Shown here: one piece after another, positions 49,801 to 60,343 of the stretch
Numbering within the stretch: position 1 is the stretch's first letter
Layout: the number at the start of each line of letters is the position of its first letter
Position numbers and translations under genes: made by a program
Notes under the pieces: model-generated
Told to the model about the DNA's origin: nothing
The model's input: the letters and a program-made list of their open reading frames with translations, nothing else
The model's database searches: none
Assembly (NCBI GenBank): GCA_026120185.1
Contig: JANUWF010001176.1
Span: 5,837,501-5,901,500, forward strand
DNA from: Voacanga thouarsii
Lineage: Eukaryota > Streptophyta > Magnoliopsida > Gentianales > Apocynaceae
Length of the DNA stretch: 64,000 nucleotides
Direction of reading: 5' to 3'

Positions 49801-50640
49801 AAAGGAAAAAAAAAAAAGGAAGGATTAGCATCACAAACAAAGTTAGGTGAAATTTTACAATATATATTAAAGCTTCGACTTATAGCATATCCAACATAAT
49901 ATTTCAATGTGTTGTACATATTTTCAGCTTAGTAACTATGAAGATTAGAAAATGATAAGCTAAAAGGTTCTATATCATAACAGAGAAAAAAAATAGATGG
50001 ATATGCTTATAGTCTTTTTTATTCATTTAGCACATTCCTTATGCTTTTTTCCTATGCATTTTGTCCAAATATGTTAACATTTTCATGACATTGTGCATCA
50101 TACGTGGGCTTTTGATGGTAAACCATCGTCGCAAAACACCGAATGGTCGCCCAATCATGTTTATATAGACGCTCGATATAATTAGCACACAATCATATCC
50201 ATTAAGCTTTCATCATGCCTAACATAATATTTCATTGCATTCTACATATTTCTTTGACCTTCTGCACTAGAACCAAGTAGAAGAATCTTGTCGTCTACAA
50301 TTCTAAATTTTTTTAATCTTTGTACTTTTTTTAAAATATTCCAAAAAAAGGAAAAAGGAAAGATTAGCATCACAAACAAAGTCAAGTGAAATCTTACAAT
50401 ATATATCAAAGTTTCGGCTTATAACATATCCAATACAATATTTCAGTGCAATGTACATATTTTCAACTTAGTAACTATGAAAATTAGAAAATGATAAGTT
50501 AAAAGGTTCTATTACATAACAAAGATAGAAAACAGATGGATATGCTTCCGATTTCAGTCTTTTTTATTCATTTAGCACATTCCTTATGTTTTTTCCCTTT
50601 GGATTCTGTCCAAATATATTAACATTGTCTTGAAATTGTG
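46890..50640. repeat. Complex tandem repeat, 335-bp and 540-bp periods (right array)
   Basis: The block AACT(A/T)TGAAAATTAGAAAATG recurs at about 46903, 47231, 47771, 48107, 49387, 49936 and 50471. Spacings are near 330-336 bp, or near 535-550 bp where an extra segment with a poly-A/poly-T stretch (TTTTTTAATATATTCCAAAAAA) is included. Between 48480 and 49215 the array is interrupted by one more copy of the exon-bearing segment (compare 50640-51340). Confidence 0.8.
48570..48768 (-). pseudogene. Unrecognised exon-like block, copy 2
   Basis: Frame after TGTAG/GCAG-like sequence reads LTLGASTTPRNGELVAMLFG and then AIGKVWKADGKV. Same block as at 31600-31790 and 50700-50877. Confidence 0.3.
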
Positions 50641-50699
50641 CATCATTCTGCTTAAATATTTTCCAAATATATGTCAAAACTTAATTTAGATACACAACC

Positions 50700-50877
50700 A
50701 TTATGTGACAATGACTGCATAGCAACTAATAGTTTCTAAAAAAAACAACATAGCTCATAATGAGAAAAACAACATACTTTCCCATCTGCTTACCACACCT
50801 TACCAATTGCTCCAAATAGCATAGCAACTAATTCTCCATCTATTGGAGTAGCTAAAGCACCCAAGGTGAGAACTGCA
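50700..50877 (-). pseudogene. Unrecognised exon-like block, copy 3
   Basis: Same frame as copies 1 and 2 (GELVAMLFGAIGK type). It follows TGCAG at about 50878. Confidence 0.3.
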
Positions 50878-52429
50878 TAATGAGAAATAGATAAGAATAA
50901 TGTGATTACCTTCTTTCTTCCCTCTCTGATTTACATTCAGAAACCTTAGCTTGCGAAATTTTGTTTGGATTTTAGGACCTCAAAATAAGGACTCATAATT
51001 CATATAAACTAACAAAGATTTTGCCATTAAATTAGCTATTAAAACTACCTATCAGAGAGAAAGAATAAAGTCAAATATCACTATCATACATATAGGCACA
51101 AAAAGGAAAAATAAGTAACATGATATACCAGCCACATATTGTAGAAAGATTATAAAAGGCCAATGAAAAAAGGCCCAAGGTAGACTTGATTTGAGTATAA
51201 TGGTGAATAGTCTAGCAACTGATTGGATGGAGAATTAAGTAAATCTACAAACCAATACAGTGCTCCTCCACATACTTAGATGAAATTACCGATAATGAGG
51301 ATTACCATGTGTTGTGCTGCAATCTCTTCTTTTATAATTCTAACAAAAAGATACAAATAAATAGTTTCTGGATTAAAATCCTCAAAATACATAAGAAATT
51401 CATAAAATTTAATGTTTCAGTCTTGACCTATACCTCAGAAGAATCCATTTTTTGCTATTAACAATCAGGAAGAGAAAAAGGACAACTTTTCCCCCTTTTT
51501 TTTTGGAAACAATAAATTTTTTCTTCCTTTTTTTTTTATATATTCCAAGAAAAGGAAAAAAGGAAAGATTAGTATCACAAATAAAGTCAAGTGAAAATAC
51601 AAGTTTTTACAGTGGAAGCGTAAAGCAAACAAACAATAAATATATTCAACCACTCATACAGGAATCACAAATATGAAGAACAAAATGCACAAACTTGTGG
51701 ATCTTTCATTTTAAACCTGGCAACAATTGAGACCAAGAGATGCTTCTCAAAAAGAAATGGCTTTAACTCCAATGTGACAAGTTTAATTGAGATTTGGAAA
51801 CAATTAAATAAAAACAATACACTTAAAGAAAATTGCCAAAGGTTTAAGAAACAAAGGCTGAGCTAAAGTCCGAAACATGAAAATGTAAAACTATCCAGGA
51901 AACCAAAAAATATAATCTTGTTTCCTATTATACTAAAAGAAGCATGATGAAATGGGAAATTCGCAAACGTCATGAGTTTTACGTTAGAGATAAATCTTTG
52001 TTCTTTGACTGATAGAAAATGTCAATACAAATGTACCAAATAGTGTGGACACCTATCAAAGATGAGAACTTTTTAACTTCTAAAATTTATGATTTTGATT
52101 ATTTTGTGTGATAGCAAGATTTTAGGACACTTAAAGGAAATCACTATTTCAAAATGTGTACTTTATTTATCCGTAAAAAAGAAAAATCATAACTTTCAGA
52201 GCAAGGAAATCATTTGATTTGGACCTAATGTAAAAGAAGAGAAGTTGACTTTGTTACCAAAAACTTTGTCATTTGATCTGCAAACCCTACATGTATATGA
52301 CCATCATGTACACAAATCCCAACATTAGTCACTAAGGATACAACATAGAAAGGAAATTTTAATCTCACATTACTTAACACTAAAAAAGGGAAAATGACAT
52401 TCAACAAAGACAGTGACTAAGGATCAACC

Positions 52430-52672
52430 TCAACAATCCCACTACGCTGATGAACCTTTGTGTGTAAGACCCCTGCAGCTCGCATCAGCATCCTCCAAGT
52501 CATATAGCTAATTCTCTATGCTTCAGTATCTTCCTCTTTCAATAGTATTGTGACCACTAAATAGGTATCAGGGCCTATGTGCAACACCTTGCGCATACCA
52601 TCACCATATGCCTTTTTTAAAGTAGGTAATGCTCTCTGCACTTCTAATGTACATGAAGTCCACCTGCATATA
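52430..52672 (-). pseudogene. Unrecognised terminal exon, right copy
   Basis: Acceptor ATGCAG (52673-52668 region), then WTSCTLEVQRALPTLKKAYG, HIGPDTYLVVTILLKEED, one TAG, MTWRMLMRAAGVLHTKVHQ and RSGIVEVDP followed by TAG. Two copies keep the same frame and end, which supports a real ancestral exon. Family unknown. Confidence 0.4.
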
Positions 52673-53981
52673 CATTGTTTGAATTTTTTAGTCTAGGAAA
52701 GAAAAAGTAAAAACCTATTATTTGTCAAAGGATAAAAATTTAAAACCATAATAGATAAATTAAGAATAATATAAGGATAATTAATCTAATATCTATTATT
52801 TTTTAATAGAAAATCTTTTATTATTATTTTTAATTTACATGACTAATTCATGTGAATCTATTATTTTCATATGATCCATTGTATCATAATTAATATATTA
52901 TTTATATATAATATATAATGAATAATTATATGTTATTTTTTAGTGGTTATTTAATGTTTGGAGTTAAATTATATGGTTTTCTAATTTACATGATATTCTA
53001 TTACACTATGTGTATCATCTGAAGAATAACAATTCAAAACTTAAACCAAAAACCAAAATTAAAAAAAAAAAAAAAAAGGCCTTGACTCACAGTGTTTACA
53101 CCCATCTCCCACCAAGGTGCTTCTAGTCTTTTATCCAAGGAAGAGTATAACATCCCAACTGGTACAATATCTTTAGCATGGCTTCAAAGTCAAAACTGCC
53201 ATGCTTGTCAAATTTATGACTGAAACTATTTAAACTCATCAGAACAACATCCATTTATATTCCTTCATTGAATCTAGAAAATAGTTTGTATCTCTTCCAC
53301 CAATATTTGCATATACTGGGAGATATCTAAAATTCCATGGAACTGGCCTTCTGCAAAAACCACGAGTTGTCAGGATACAAACTTGTTATGTTGCAGGCAT
53401 AAGTAGGAGGTGCAATAACCATAAAGAGATAAATTCAAGAATTCTGAAATTGAACAAATTGCCATTTCAGATTAGTTGTTGCTTTTCTTATACTGCAAAG
53501 CTAAAATAAGATACGTGGCACCTCGTTAGAGTGTAGTACACCTACCAACTTAAATCCCTTTTCCTCCTACATAGCCATCAGAGAGAACACAATTAAAATG
53601 TTTCAGCAGAAGTTGCATCAGTTGAATTTCCTTAGAAGAATATTCTCCTTCAACAAAATCATAATGCAGAGCCATTTATAAAGTGCTTCTAGCATAAGGT
53701 CAACCTCTATCTCCTAAAAAGTTCACAATATCAGTGTTCCACCTCATCCTATACGCAAGTTACAAGCCTATAAATCTATACCTTTGTGTTCTTCTCGGAG
53801 TAAAAAATAACACCTATGTTATTTTAACCACAAAAAATATGCTACTTAATCCCGTCATGTTCCCACATTAACACAAGACTTGTATGATGAGAAGTACCAA
53901 ATAGTAAAAGGAAAATAGAACAGGTATCTGATGAAAGAGTCAAATGAAGTGTTAGTATAAACATGTAACAAAACTGCTAAC

Positions 53982-54971
53982 CTTCATTTGTAGTGGAGTA
54001 TTTTGCATATGATTTCAACCTCCTTATTTTCTTTTTCTTTTTTCCATTAGGGCATTGGAAGAAACTATCAAAAGACAGATCACTTCCTCTTGACTCAGTG
54101 AATAACAAATCAGACAACCCGTTATCATTTCTTGATTCATTGGTTAAGTTAATATTGAGATCCACAACGCAAGAATTTTCCATCTCATAACATTCTCCAG
54201 AGTCTGGGATGCTGGTATTTGATTCTTGTGTCTCAATTCTTAGTTCTGGCAGATCATTAGCTGCATTTGTAAATGTTAGGTCTTCCCTTCCTAAAGGCAA
54301 GTACCATGTAGACTCCTACGTAGTGATATTATAATAGTAGGTTCTCATCTAATTATTGTCCAAATATGCTCTCCAATCTCCAAAAATACCTCTGTTGCTG
54401 CTGCTGTCAGCTATATCAGAGTCAACCAGCTATGCGCTCTGTGAATCTGCTACTGATTGAGACTCATGCACTCCCTCAACCTCAACATCATTGCACAATA
54501 TCTCATCTTCTATTTCACTATCTGCCATTATAGAAGCTTCTATGCATGCATAACGCCCTTGTTTTTTATCACGTTCCTTTCCTCTATGACTCTTGCTACC
54601 ATATACTGAACAACTTCCAGAAGAAAAATATCATCTAATCTCTGACCAACCTACACCTCAATGCTCAATTTCAGTAAATCGTTAGGGAATACAGTGTCAT
54701 AATCAAGGCCATGATGCAATACACGATCAGATATTTCATGTGCAAATGTATTGGTCTTCCCTTCAAGATTAGAATACAATTGTTCACTATGGCATAACAT
54801 AGACGTTAAGCATAGGATATTGCTTTCACCATCACTAAGAATAGCTGAAGATATGTTCCCTCCCTTACTTCCTCTAACTGAACTTAGCAAATAATTATCA
54901 ATTTCATTATGATGGTAAAGATTCTTCTTCTTCTTCAGATCCTTTCTTTTCCCTCTATTTGTAGTCCTCTT
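53982..54971 (-). pseudogene. TGS1-like WW-domain exon, right copy
   Basis: From an acceptor at 54972 the frame reads KRTTNRGKRKDLKKKK, then LTSMLCHSEQLYSNLEGK; after a stop near 54650 and a frameshift it continues GKERDKKQGRYACIEAS, then DSSSNRGIFGDWRAYLDN, a stop, MRTYYYN, a stop, and ESTWYLPLGREDLTF. The last pieces form a WW domain (two aromatic positions, YYY core, TWYLP end; about 54295-54385). It ends KKKKKIRRLKSYAKYSTTNEG at a donor. Plant trimethylguanosine synthases, which hypermethylate snRNA/snoRNA caps, have this N-terminal WW region; the C-terminal methyltransferase domain is absent. The alternative is another WW-domain protein. Confidence 0.55.
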
Positions 54972-55810
54972 CTGTAAAATAAAGTAGAATGGTCAAATTA
55001 GGATAAAAAATATAGCAAATAATATTGGAATATCAAGTGCCTGAAGATACCAACTTTATATTAAATAGTAAAAGGACTGCATCCTGTTGAACATCCTAAG
55101 ATAAATATGTTAAATTGTTCAAGGATCCCATTGAACATCCCAAGATAAATGAGTTAAATTGATTAAGGATGCAATGATTCATGTTAGTTGGTTTGCATCT
55201 CAAAGGCTTTTCAGCTCTAATCACCTGTACCTTTCCCAATGTCACATATCATGGAAAAACAAAAGCATCACTTAGAAACAGCAAAAAGAATGTCACAGGC
55301 CAATGAACTATTGTTTTCTAGTGAACTGACAAAAGTATTTTCTCAACCGTCATTGTCTATTTGCAAACAAAATCACCATGGTAATAAATGGATAATTTAG
55401 CAATAATGTTTTTTTTCTATCCACCAAGCAACTACAAATTTTTCCATTTTTCACACAAGTACAAATGTTATTTAACTTATGGCAATTATGTAATCCTAGC
55501 CGCAACAGTATGTATATTTCAAACACAAGTTTACAACCCTTGCACACGGAAAAATGCTAAAGCGGTTAAGGTCAGAATTAGATATAAAGAAAAGAAAATC
55601 ATGAAAATTTTCATATTATACAAGAAACTTTCATTTTGGAATCTGATCCCATTGAATCATGGTGATTTCTAATCAAGAAACAAAGAGATCCAACCAAATA
55701 TTTTACAAAACTTCAACAAAGATAACCCCTGAAACTAAAGTTTCTCTTAGCTCAAACATTTTACATCCAAATCAATGGAAGTAATAATGAAAAAAGAAGA
55801 ATGAAATCAC

Positions 55811-55983
55811 CTCCTTGTTTGTCTAAAAATAAACTAGAAGCCCCAAATCATTCATCTGCTTGGAGAATTCTAAATCTTCAGAGCATTGCAGTTGCATGCG
55901 TTTTCATGGAATACTGGTTCTACAGATTCATATGCACGTTCTTGAGTTGGAACCAACCATGGCACTTCTTTTCCTCCTTGCAT
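55811..55983 (-). pseudogene. TGS1-like first coding exon
   Basis: ATG at 55983 opens MQGGKEVPWLVPTQERAYES and VEPVFHENACNCNALK; after a one-base shift it continues DLEFSKQMNDLGLLV and TNKE, ending at a donor near 55811. The KQMNDLGLPxSFxTNKE-like segment is characteristic, from memory, of plant TGS1 N-termini and fits the following KRKDxKKK exon. Only the right copy has it. Confidence 0.45.
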
Positions 55984-57054
55984 TGAAAAAAAAAAAGAAT
56001 CTTATTACTTAGAAAATTGATGCTACTGAAACGCAGTCATAGTGTAAGCAAAACCTCAAGATAGATTGAAAACTGGCAATGAAAGGGGAAGCTGCCCCTT
56101 CAGAGAGAGATTCAGTTGCGGCACACGACCCAACTTTAGGAGATAGACTCAGTTATGGAAACCTATCCAATGAACTTCTCTCCTGTAAGTCTCATAGCCT
56201 TTTATGTTGCCGAAAATGGTGGGAAGCTAGGGTTCAAGAATACCGAGTAATTCATGCCATTGTTGAATCAAATGTAACATGTGCATCTACCTTCCTCTGC
56301 CTTTCCCATCGTGATGCCGATCCGCTCCCTACCTCCCCTCCCATTTTCCCACTCTCCTCTCTATCCATGCCTTTGCACCTCCTCTTCCCTCTTCCTCTTT
56401 TCCTCCTCCTCCTTAGCCTTCAACCTTCAACATGAACATTACAGTTCTACCCTCACCATCGGTATCAATGTCATCCCTGGCGGCAAAATTTAAAACCCTT
56501 AACCCTCGACCAATTAGCAACCGTGGATGCAAAATTTGTGTTACTGGGTCTCAGAGATGTTCAAGACAAGGGAATCGTGCATTGTAAGATAAAACTCGAC
56601 AGCATCGTCCTTGTAGCTGGAGAAAGGAGAAATTCAATTATAAGATTGTAGCTTTGCAACAATTAGGCAGAGAGATCAGAATAGGAAGAGGAAGAGAAAA
56701 ACCTTAAGGGCACCTTAATGGATAATATGCGTTTGGTATCGACATTTGGACAACAAAAAATGATGTGTTTTGTGTTTTTTTAGGCAACAGTGACAAATTT
56801 TAAAATGGAAAATTAAAAAAATTAAAAATATTGTAAAATGACTAAATTGGATATCAAGATCAAATAAATCTTAACCATTCAAAAAGTTATCTAAAAAAAT
56901 TAATAAGATCTGAATCATCATGCATAAAAAATAAATATCTTTCACTAAATCTAAACCAAAAATTAAAAATATATAAAAAAAATAAAAAAGCATAAAAATT
57001 TTATAAAGACAAATCACCCACCTCTTCACAATTAGAATACACATTTAGATTAGA
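55984..57054 (-). other. Helitron 5' region
   Basis: Leads to the 5' terminus TCTAATCTAAATGTG (minus, from 57054). Pyrimidine-rich (CCTCTTCC type) around 56330-56420. Around 56517-56625 one plus-strand frame gives GLRDVQDKGIVHCKIKLDS, loosely like a protein-kinase catalytic loop without its Asp; too short to call. The rest shows no gene. Confidence 0.4.
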
Positions 57055-57257
57055 TAAGCTAGGGATAGCAGGAGAAATGGTCAAGGTGAAACCGGGGTTT
57101 TTTCGAAACCATTTGATGCCAAAGTTGCTCGCCGTCCCAAATATTGACAAGTTTGTCTGCCTCGTTAGGGAGCAGTGGAAGGTATGCATCAAGTGTATAT
57201 TGCAAATTGTTCCTTTAAAAATAAAAAAACAAATTGTGCATTTCTGTGTGTGAATGT
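57055..57257 (+). pseudogene. RPL9: bL9m exon 2 remainder, unit B (right of Helitron)
   Basis: Continues exon 2 exactly where it was cut at 20000: DKLGIAGEMVKVKPGFFRNH, then LMPKLLAVPNIDKF, REQWK to 57181, then the donor GTATGC and the start of intron 2, ending at the fusion with unit C at 57257/57258. Unlike unit A, this exon 2 has no internal stop. Confidence 0.85.
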
Positions 57258-57492
57258 CAGGCACTCCGGAGCAAGCCAAAAGAGCTTAGAGCTTGCTTCA
57301 AGGATTCATTTTAAGCAATAAGTGATCTCTTCCCTCACTCCTTCAAAACTTTTTGCCATCCGATCCCCCACCCTCTTCCCAAATCTTGCAGTCATATCCA
57401 CACCACTTCCTTTTTAAGGTAAATGTGCACTATTATCTGTAAATTTACTTGCTACTTTCCATGACTATTCAGCTGAAGAAGATGCTCCCTGA
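57258..57492 (+). pseudogene. KH-gene 3' end fragment, unit C
   Basis: Exon 7 end (57258-57317) and exon 8 (57473-57492, EEDAP and TGA). An in-frame TAG follows AKRA in exon 7, and the exon 7 donor is changed from GTAAGT to ATAAGT. Confidence 0.85.
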
Positions 57493-58941
57493 GGTGGCAT
57501 TAAAAGGCCCATAATCAAACAAAGCATCAAAGAAGAAGATGCCTTACAATTTTGAAATGTAGTATTTTGTGAGGCTTGTTGTATGATACAAGAATGTACA
57601 AATTAGAACCCTTTTGTGATGTAATTTAAATTTTTTGTGATACTCTAAATGTTATTATAAATATTGGTATTTTGTTAAATAGATAAAGAAAGGGTGCTTT
57701 TGCCTTTTGTAGGCAATAGGTTTGCAGTGCAGTTGGGGAATTTTTAGAAGTATCTTCTCATCCTTGGCTTGGTTACCAAAGAAATACCTGGTTGGAAATG
57801 CAAAATGTGAGAAACGCTAGAGTAAAAATGGTACTTAGCTCTTAGAAAACATGGAAAGGGTTGTAGTTATTTGCATATGAATTCTTCCTTTGTTTTTTGA
57901 AGAAAAAGAAAAATCTAACATAACGTTTATAATACAATGTTCTCAAAAATTATAGCCCGTATTTGTATAGTTAAAATAGTGATTAATTAGTAACGGCCAT
58001 CTGTATAGCTCTTTTATTATGTCAACAATTGGACTTTGTACATTTTTCACATTTTTTTTGTCATAATTTAAAAAAAAACAATAGTGTTTTTATTTTTTTA
58101 GAAAATAGCCTCATTAGTTATTGAACTATTTTGTTTGTATGCTCAAGATCCCCAATAACTTCTTTCTCAACAATTTTAGTCTGTTTAGCCATTTTTAATC
58201 TTACTCTGTCCTTCCGCCATGGTAGTTTTAGCAATTTAAAAATTTTATTGGTTTAATACAAATTTATCCTTCAAAAATACAACTGTTTATTATTGAACTC
58301 TCTCTCTTTTTTTTTTTTTTTGTTAAGTTAAACAATCATATTTTTGTTAACTTTAAAATTTTTTAATCATATTCTTCTACCTAAGAACTAATATTGATAT
58401 CTATATTCATCATTTAAGGACTTGATTGCAATAAAAGAAAACCTTGAAGAGTTTTGTGCAAAATATTTTCTTATTTTATTTTTATGTTCTTCTTCCCAAT
58501 AAAAAAGCCATTAAATAAAGTGTGTCATAAAAAATATACTACCAAAATTATTAGAGTTATGTTTTTGTGAAGATGAAGAGAGAAAGAAAATACCTCATTG
58601 CAAAACTGAACTAATCAAAAGATCTAATAGGATTAAAGAATAAGAATGGAAATTGAATAATAGGATAATAAAAATAATTGAAATTTTAAAAATGAAATTA
58701 AATACTCTAGGGCTAATTAAGCTACTTTTCCTAAAAAAAGAAAATTAAATTGTTAATTTTTTTTTCTTACTATGGAAATGTGACAAGAACATGTAATTTA
58801 TTGTTGCAAAAGACTTTTGCGAGATGGCGACAAAATAAGTATAGGGATCAAAATAGCTAAAAATAATGATTAGAGATTGTAAAAGTATAATTGAAATAGT
58901 TTGAGGACCAATTAGACAATTTTTCTTTTTTCAAGTGAAGT

Positions 58942-59158
58942 GGGGGGAAAAAATGCATACTTTTACAATTATACCACTCACATTTTAAATTTGATAATAA
59001 TACTCATCTTAAAATTAAATACTTTAAAAAAAATACCCCTCACATCTAAAATTCAATAATAGTATCCTTTTTAAATTTAAATTCTTTCAAATATATTCCT
59101 CTGTCAAGAATTTAACCGAATATTCCATATTTGATCGTTTAAAAAGATATTATTGCAA

Positions 59159-59254
<96 letters not shown>

Positions 59255-59980
59255 GGGAAAATTGGTAATTTTAACTTTTATTTTCTCTAAACAATGAACG
59301 TTTTTTTGGCGAGAATGAAAAAAATTGTTTTGTTTCTGTAAATCTCCTAAATATTAAAGATTATAACAAAAATTATAGGAAGAAGGGATTTTGATTATAT
59401 GATTTTTACAATAATAACCATTGAAGATTATTATAAAAACTATTGGTAAAAGTGATTTTGGTGATGTTTAATGGTTGTATGGTTTTTATGAATGTTATAT
59501 AATCAAAATATATAACTATTAAAGATTATAATAAAAACTATTGGTAGAAGGGATTTATTATAATCAAAATCACTCCTACAGGATTTATATAAATAGAGCA
59601 ATTTTTTTATTCTTACCAAAAAAAAAAAAAAAGCATTCATTGTTTAGAGAAGATAAAAGATAAGATTATCAATTTACTAATATTAATAATAAATAAATTC
59701 CAATTACATCATTTTAAACCGTCAAATGTGATGTTTCTTACTAAATTCTTGATGGAAAGGTATTGAAAGGATTTAAATTAAAAAAGAGTACTATTATTAA
59801 ATTTTAAATGTAAAGAGTATAGCTGAAAATATGAAAATTTAAGGTATTATAACTGAATTTTAAATGTGAGGGATATATTTGAAATGATTTAAATTTAAAA
59901 AAATTATTGATAAATTTTAAATATGAAAGATATAATTATAAAAGTATACATTTTTAAGAGTATTTTTACCTTTTTAACCC
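58942..59980. mobile_element. Long inverted-repeat (Mutator-like) element, unit C copy
   Basis: Same element as in units A and B; left end TGGGGGGAAAAAATGC, right end TTTTTAACCC. It contains the expanded triplet repeat. Confidence 0.5.
59159..59253. repeat. (TTA)n microsatellite, about 31 repeats
   Basis: Near-perfect triplet run inside the inverted-repeat element. Units A and B have only two to three TTA triplets at the same position (near 14869 and 18643). Confidence 0.95.
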
Positions 59981-60343
59981 TAACATTATTAGACTTTACT
60001 CATTTGAAACTCCAACCGGGTGTTGTAATTCACATAACCGGTTGAAGTTTAAACCGGTTGATCCAGGTTAAATGTCATTTGCCTCTTGCGTTCTTCGCTT
60101 CATTCCGTGCTGAAAAACCTCCACTGAACGAGGGTCACCAAAACCCTACACTCCGCCGTCCTTTGTACGCCATTGCCCCTGTGACCGCAGGTGTAAAATC
60201 GCCCCCGATTGTTTGATGTCAGTTACACACTCTAGGAGTAAAGCTCATCACATTTTCGCCACCAACATTTATTGATATTTTACCAAAGGATTGTTAAAAG
60301 AAACAAATCGAATTCTATTCCTTAGATTAGTCTTAATTGGGGA

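Larger units (their letters stand above)
50640..55150. repeat. Internal duplication, right copy (uninterrupted)
   Basis: Colinear with 31490-46620 without the LINE and the copia element, and thus the reference for both empty sites. Confidence 0.8.
20001..57054 (-). mobile_element. 37-kb Helitron-type insertion carrying gene fragments
   Basis: Units A and C have GAATAGATAAGCTAGG in bL9 exon 2; in unit B AAATAGA ends at 20000 and TAAGCTAGG resumes at 57055. The insertion is thus exactly between A and T with no target duplication. On the minus strand the insert begins TCTAATCTAAATGTG and ends CACCTAG, with an imperfect hairpin CCATGC-GTA-GCGTAG (20014-20028) and a 13-nt tail. TC start, CTAG end, A/T target and subterminal hairpin are the Helitron rules. 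No Rep/helicase is seen, so it is non-autonomous or has lost it. Inside are fragments of at least two host genes and later nested insertions. Alternative: several insertions whose outer ends happen to be Helitron ends. Confidence 0.75.

Noticed and set aside
46890..50640. CRISPR-like or centromeric satellite array
   Set aside because: Monomers are hundreds of bp, imperfect and mixed in length, in a plant nuclear context; a CRISPR is excluded and the array is too small and irregular to call a centromere.
56079..56435. 118-codon plus-strand frame near the Helitron 5' end
   Set aside because: Its second half is a pyrimidine-rich low-complexity stretch translated as Pro/Leu/Ser; the first half matches nothing known, and captured exons nearby are on the other strand.
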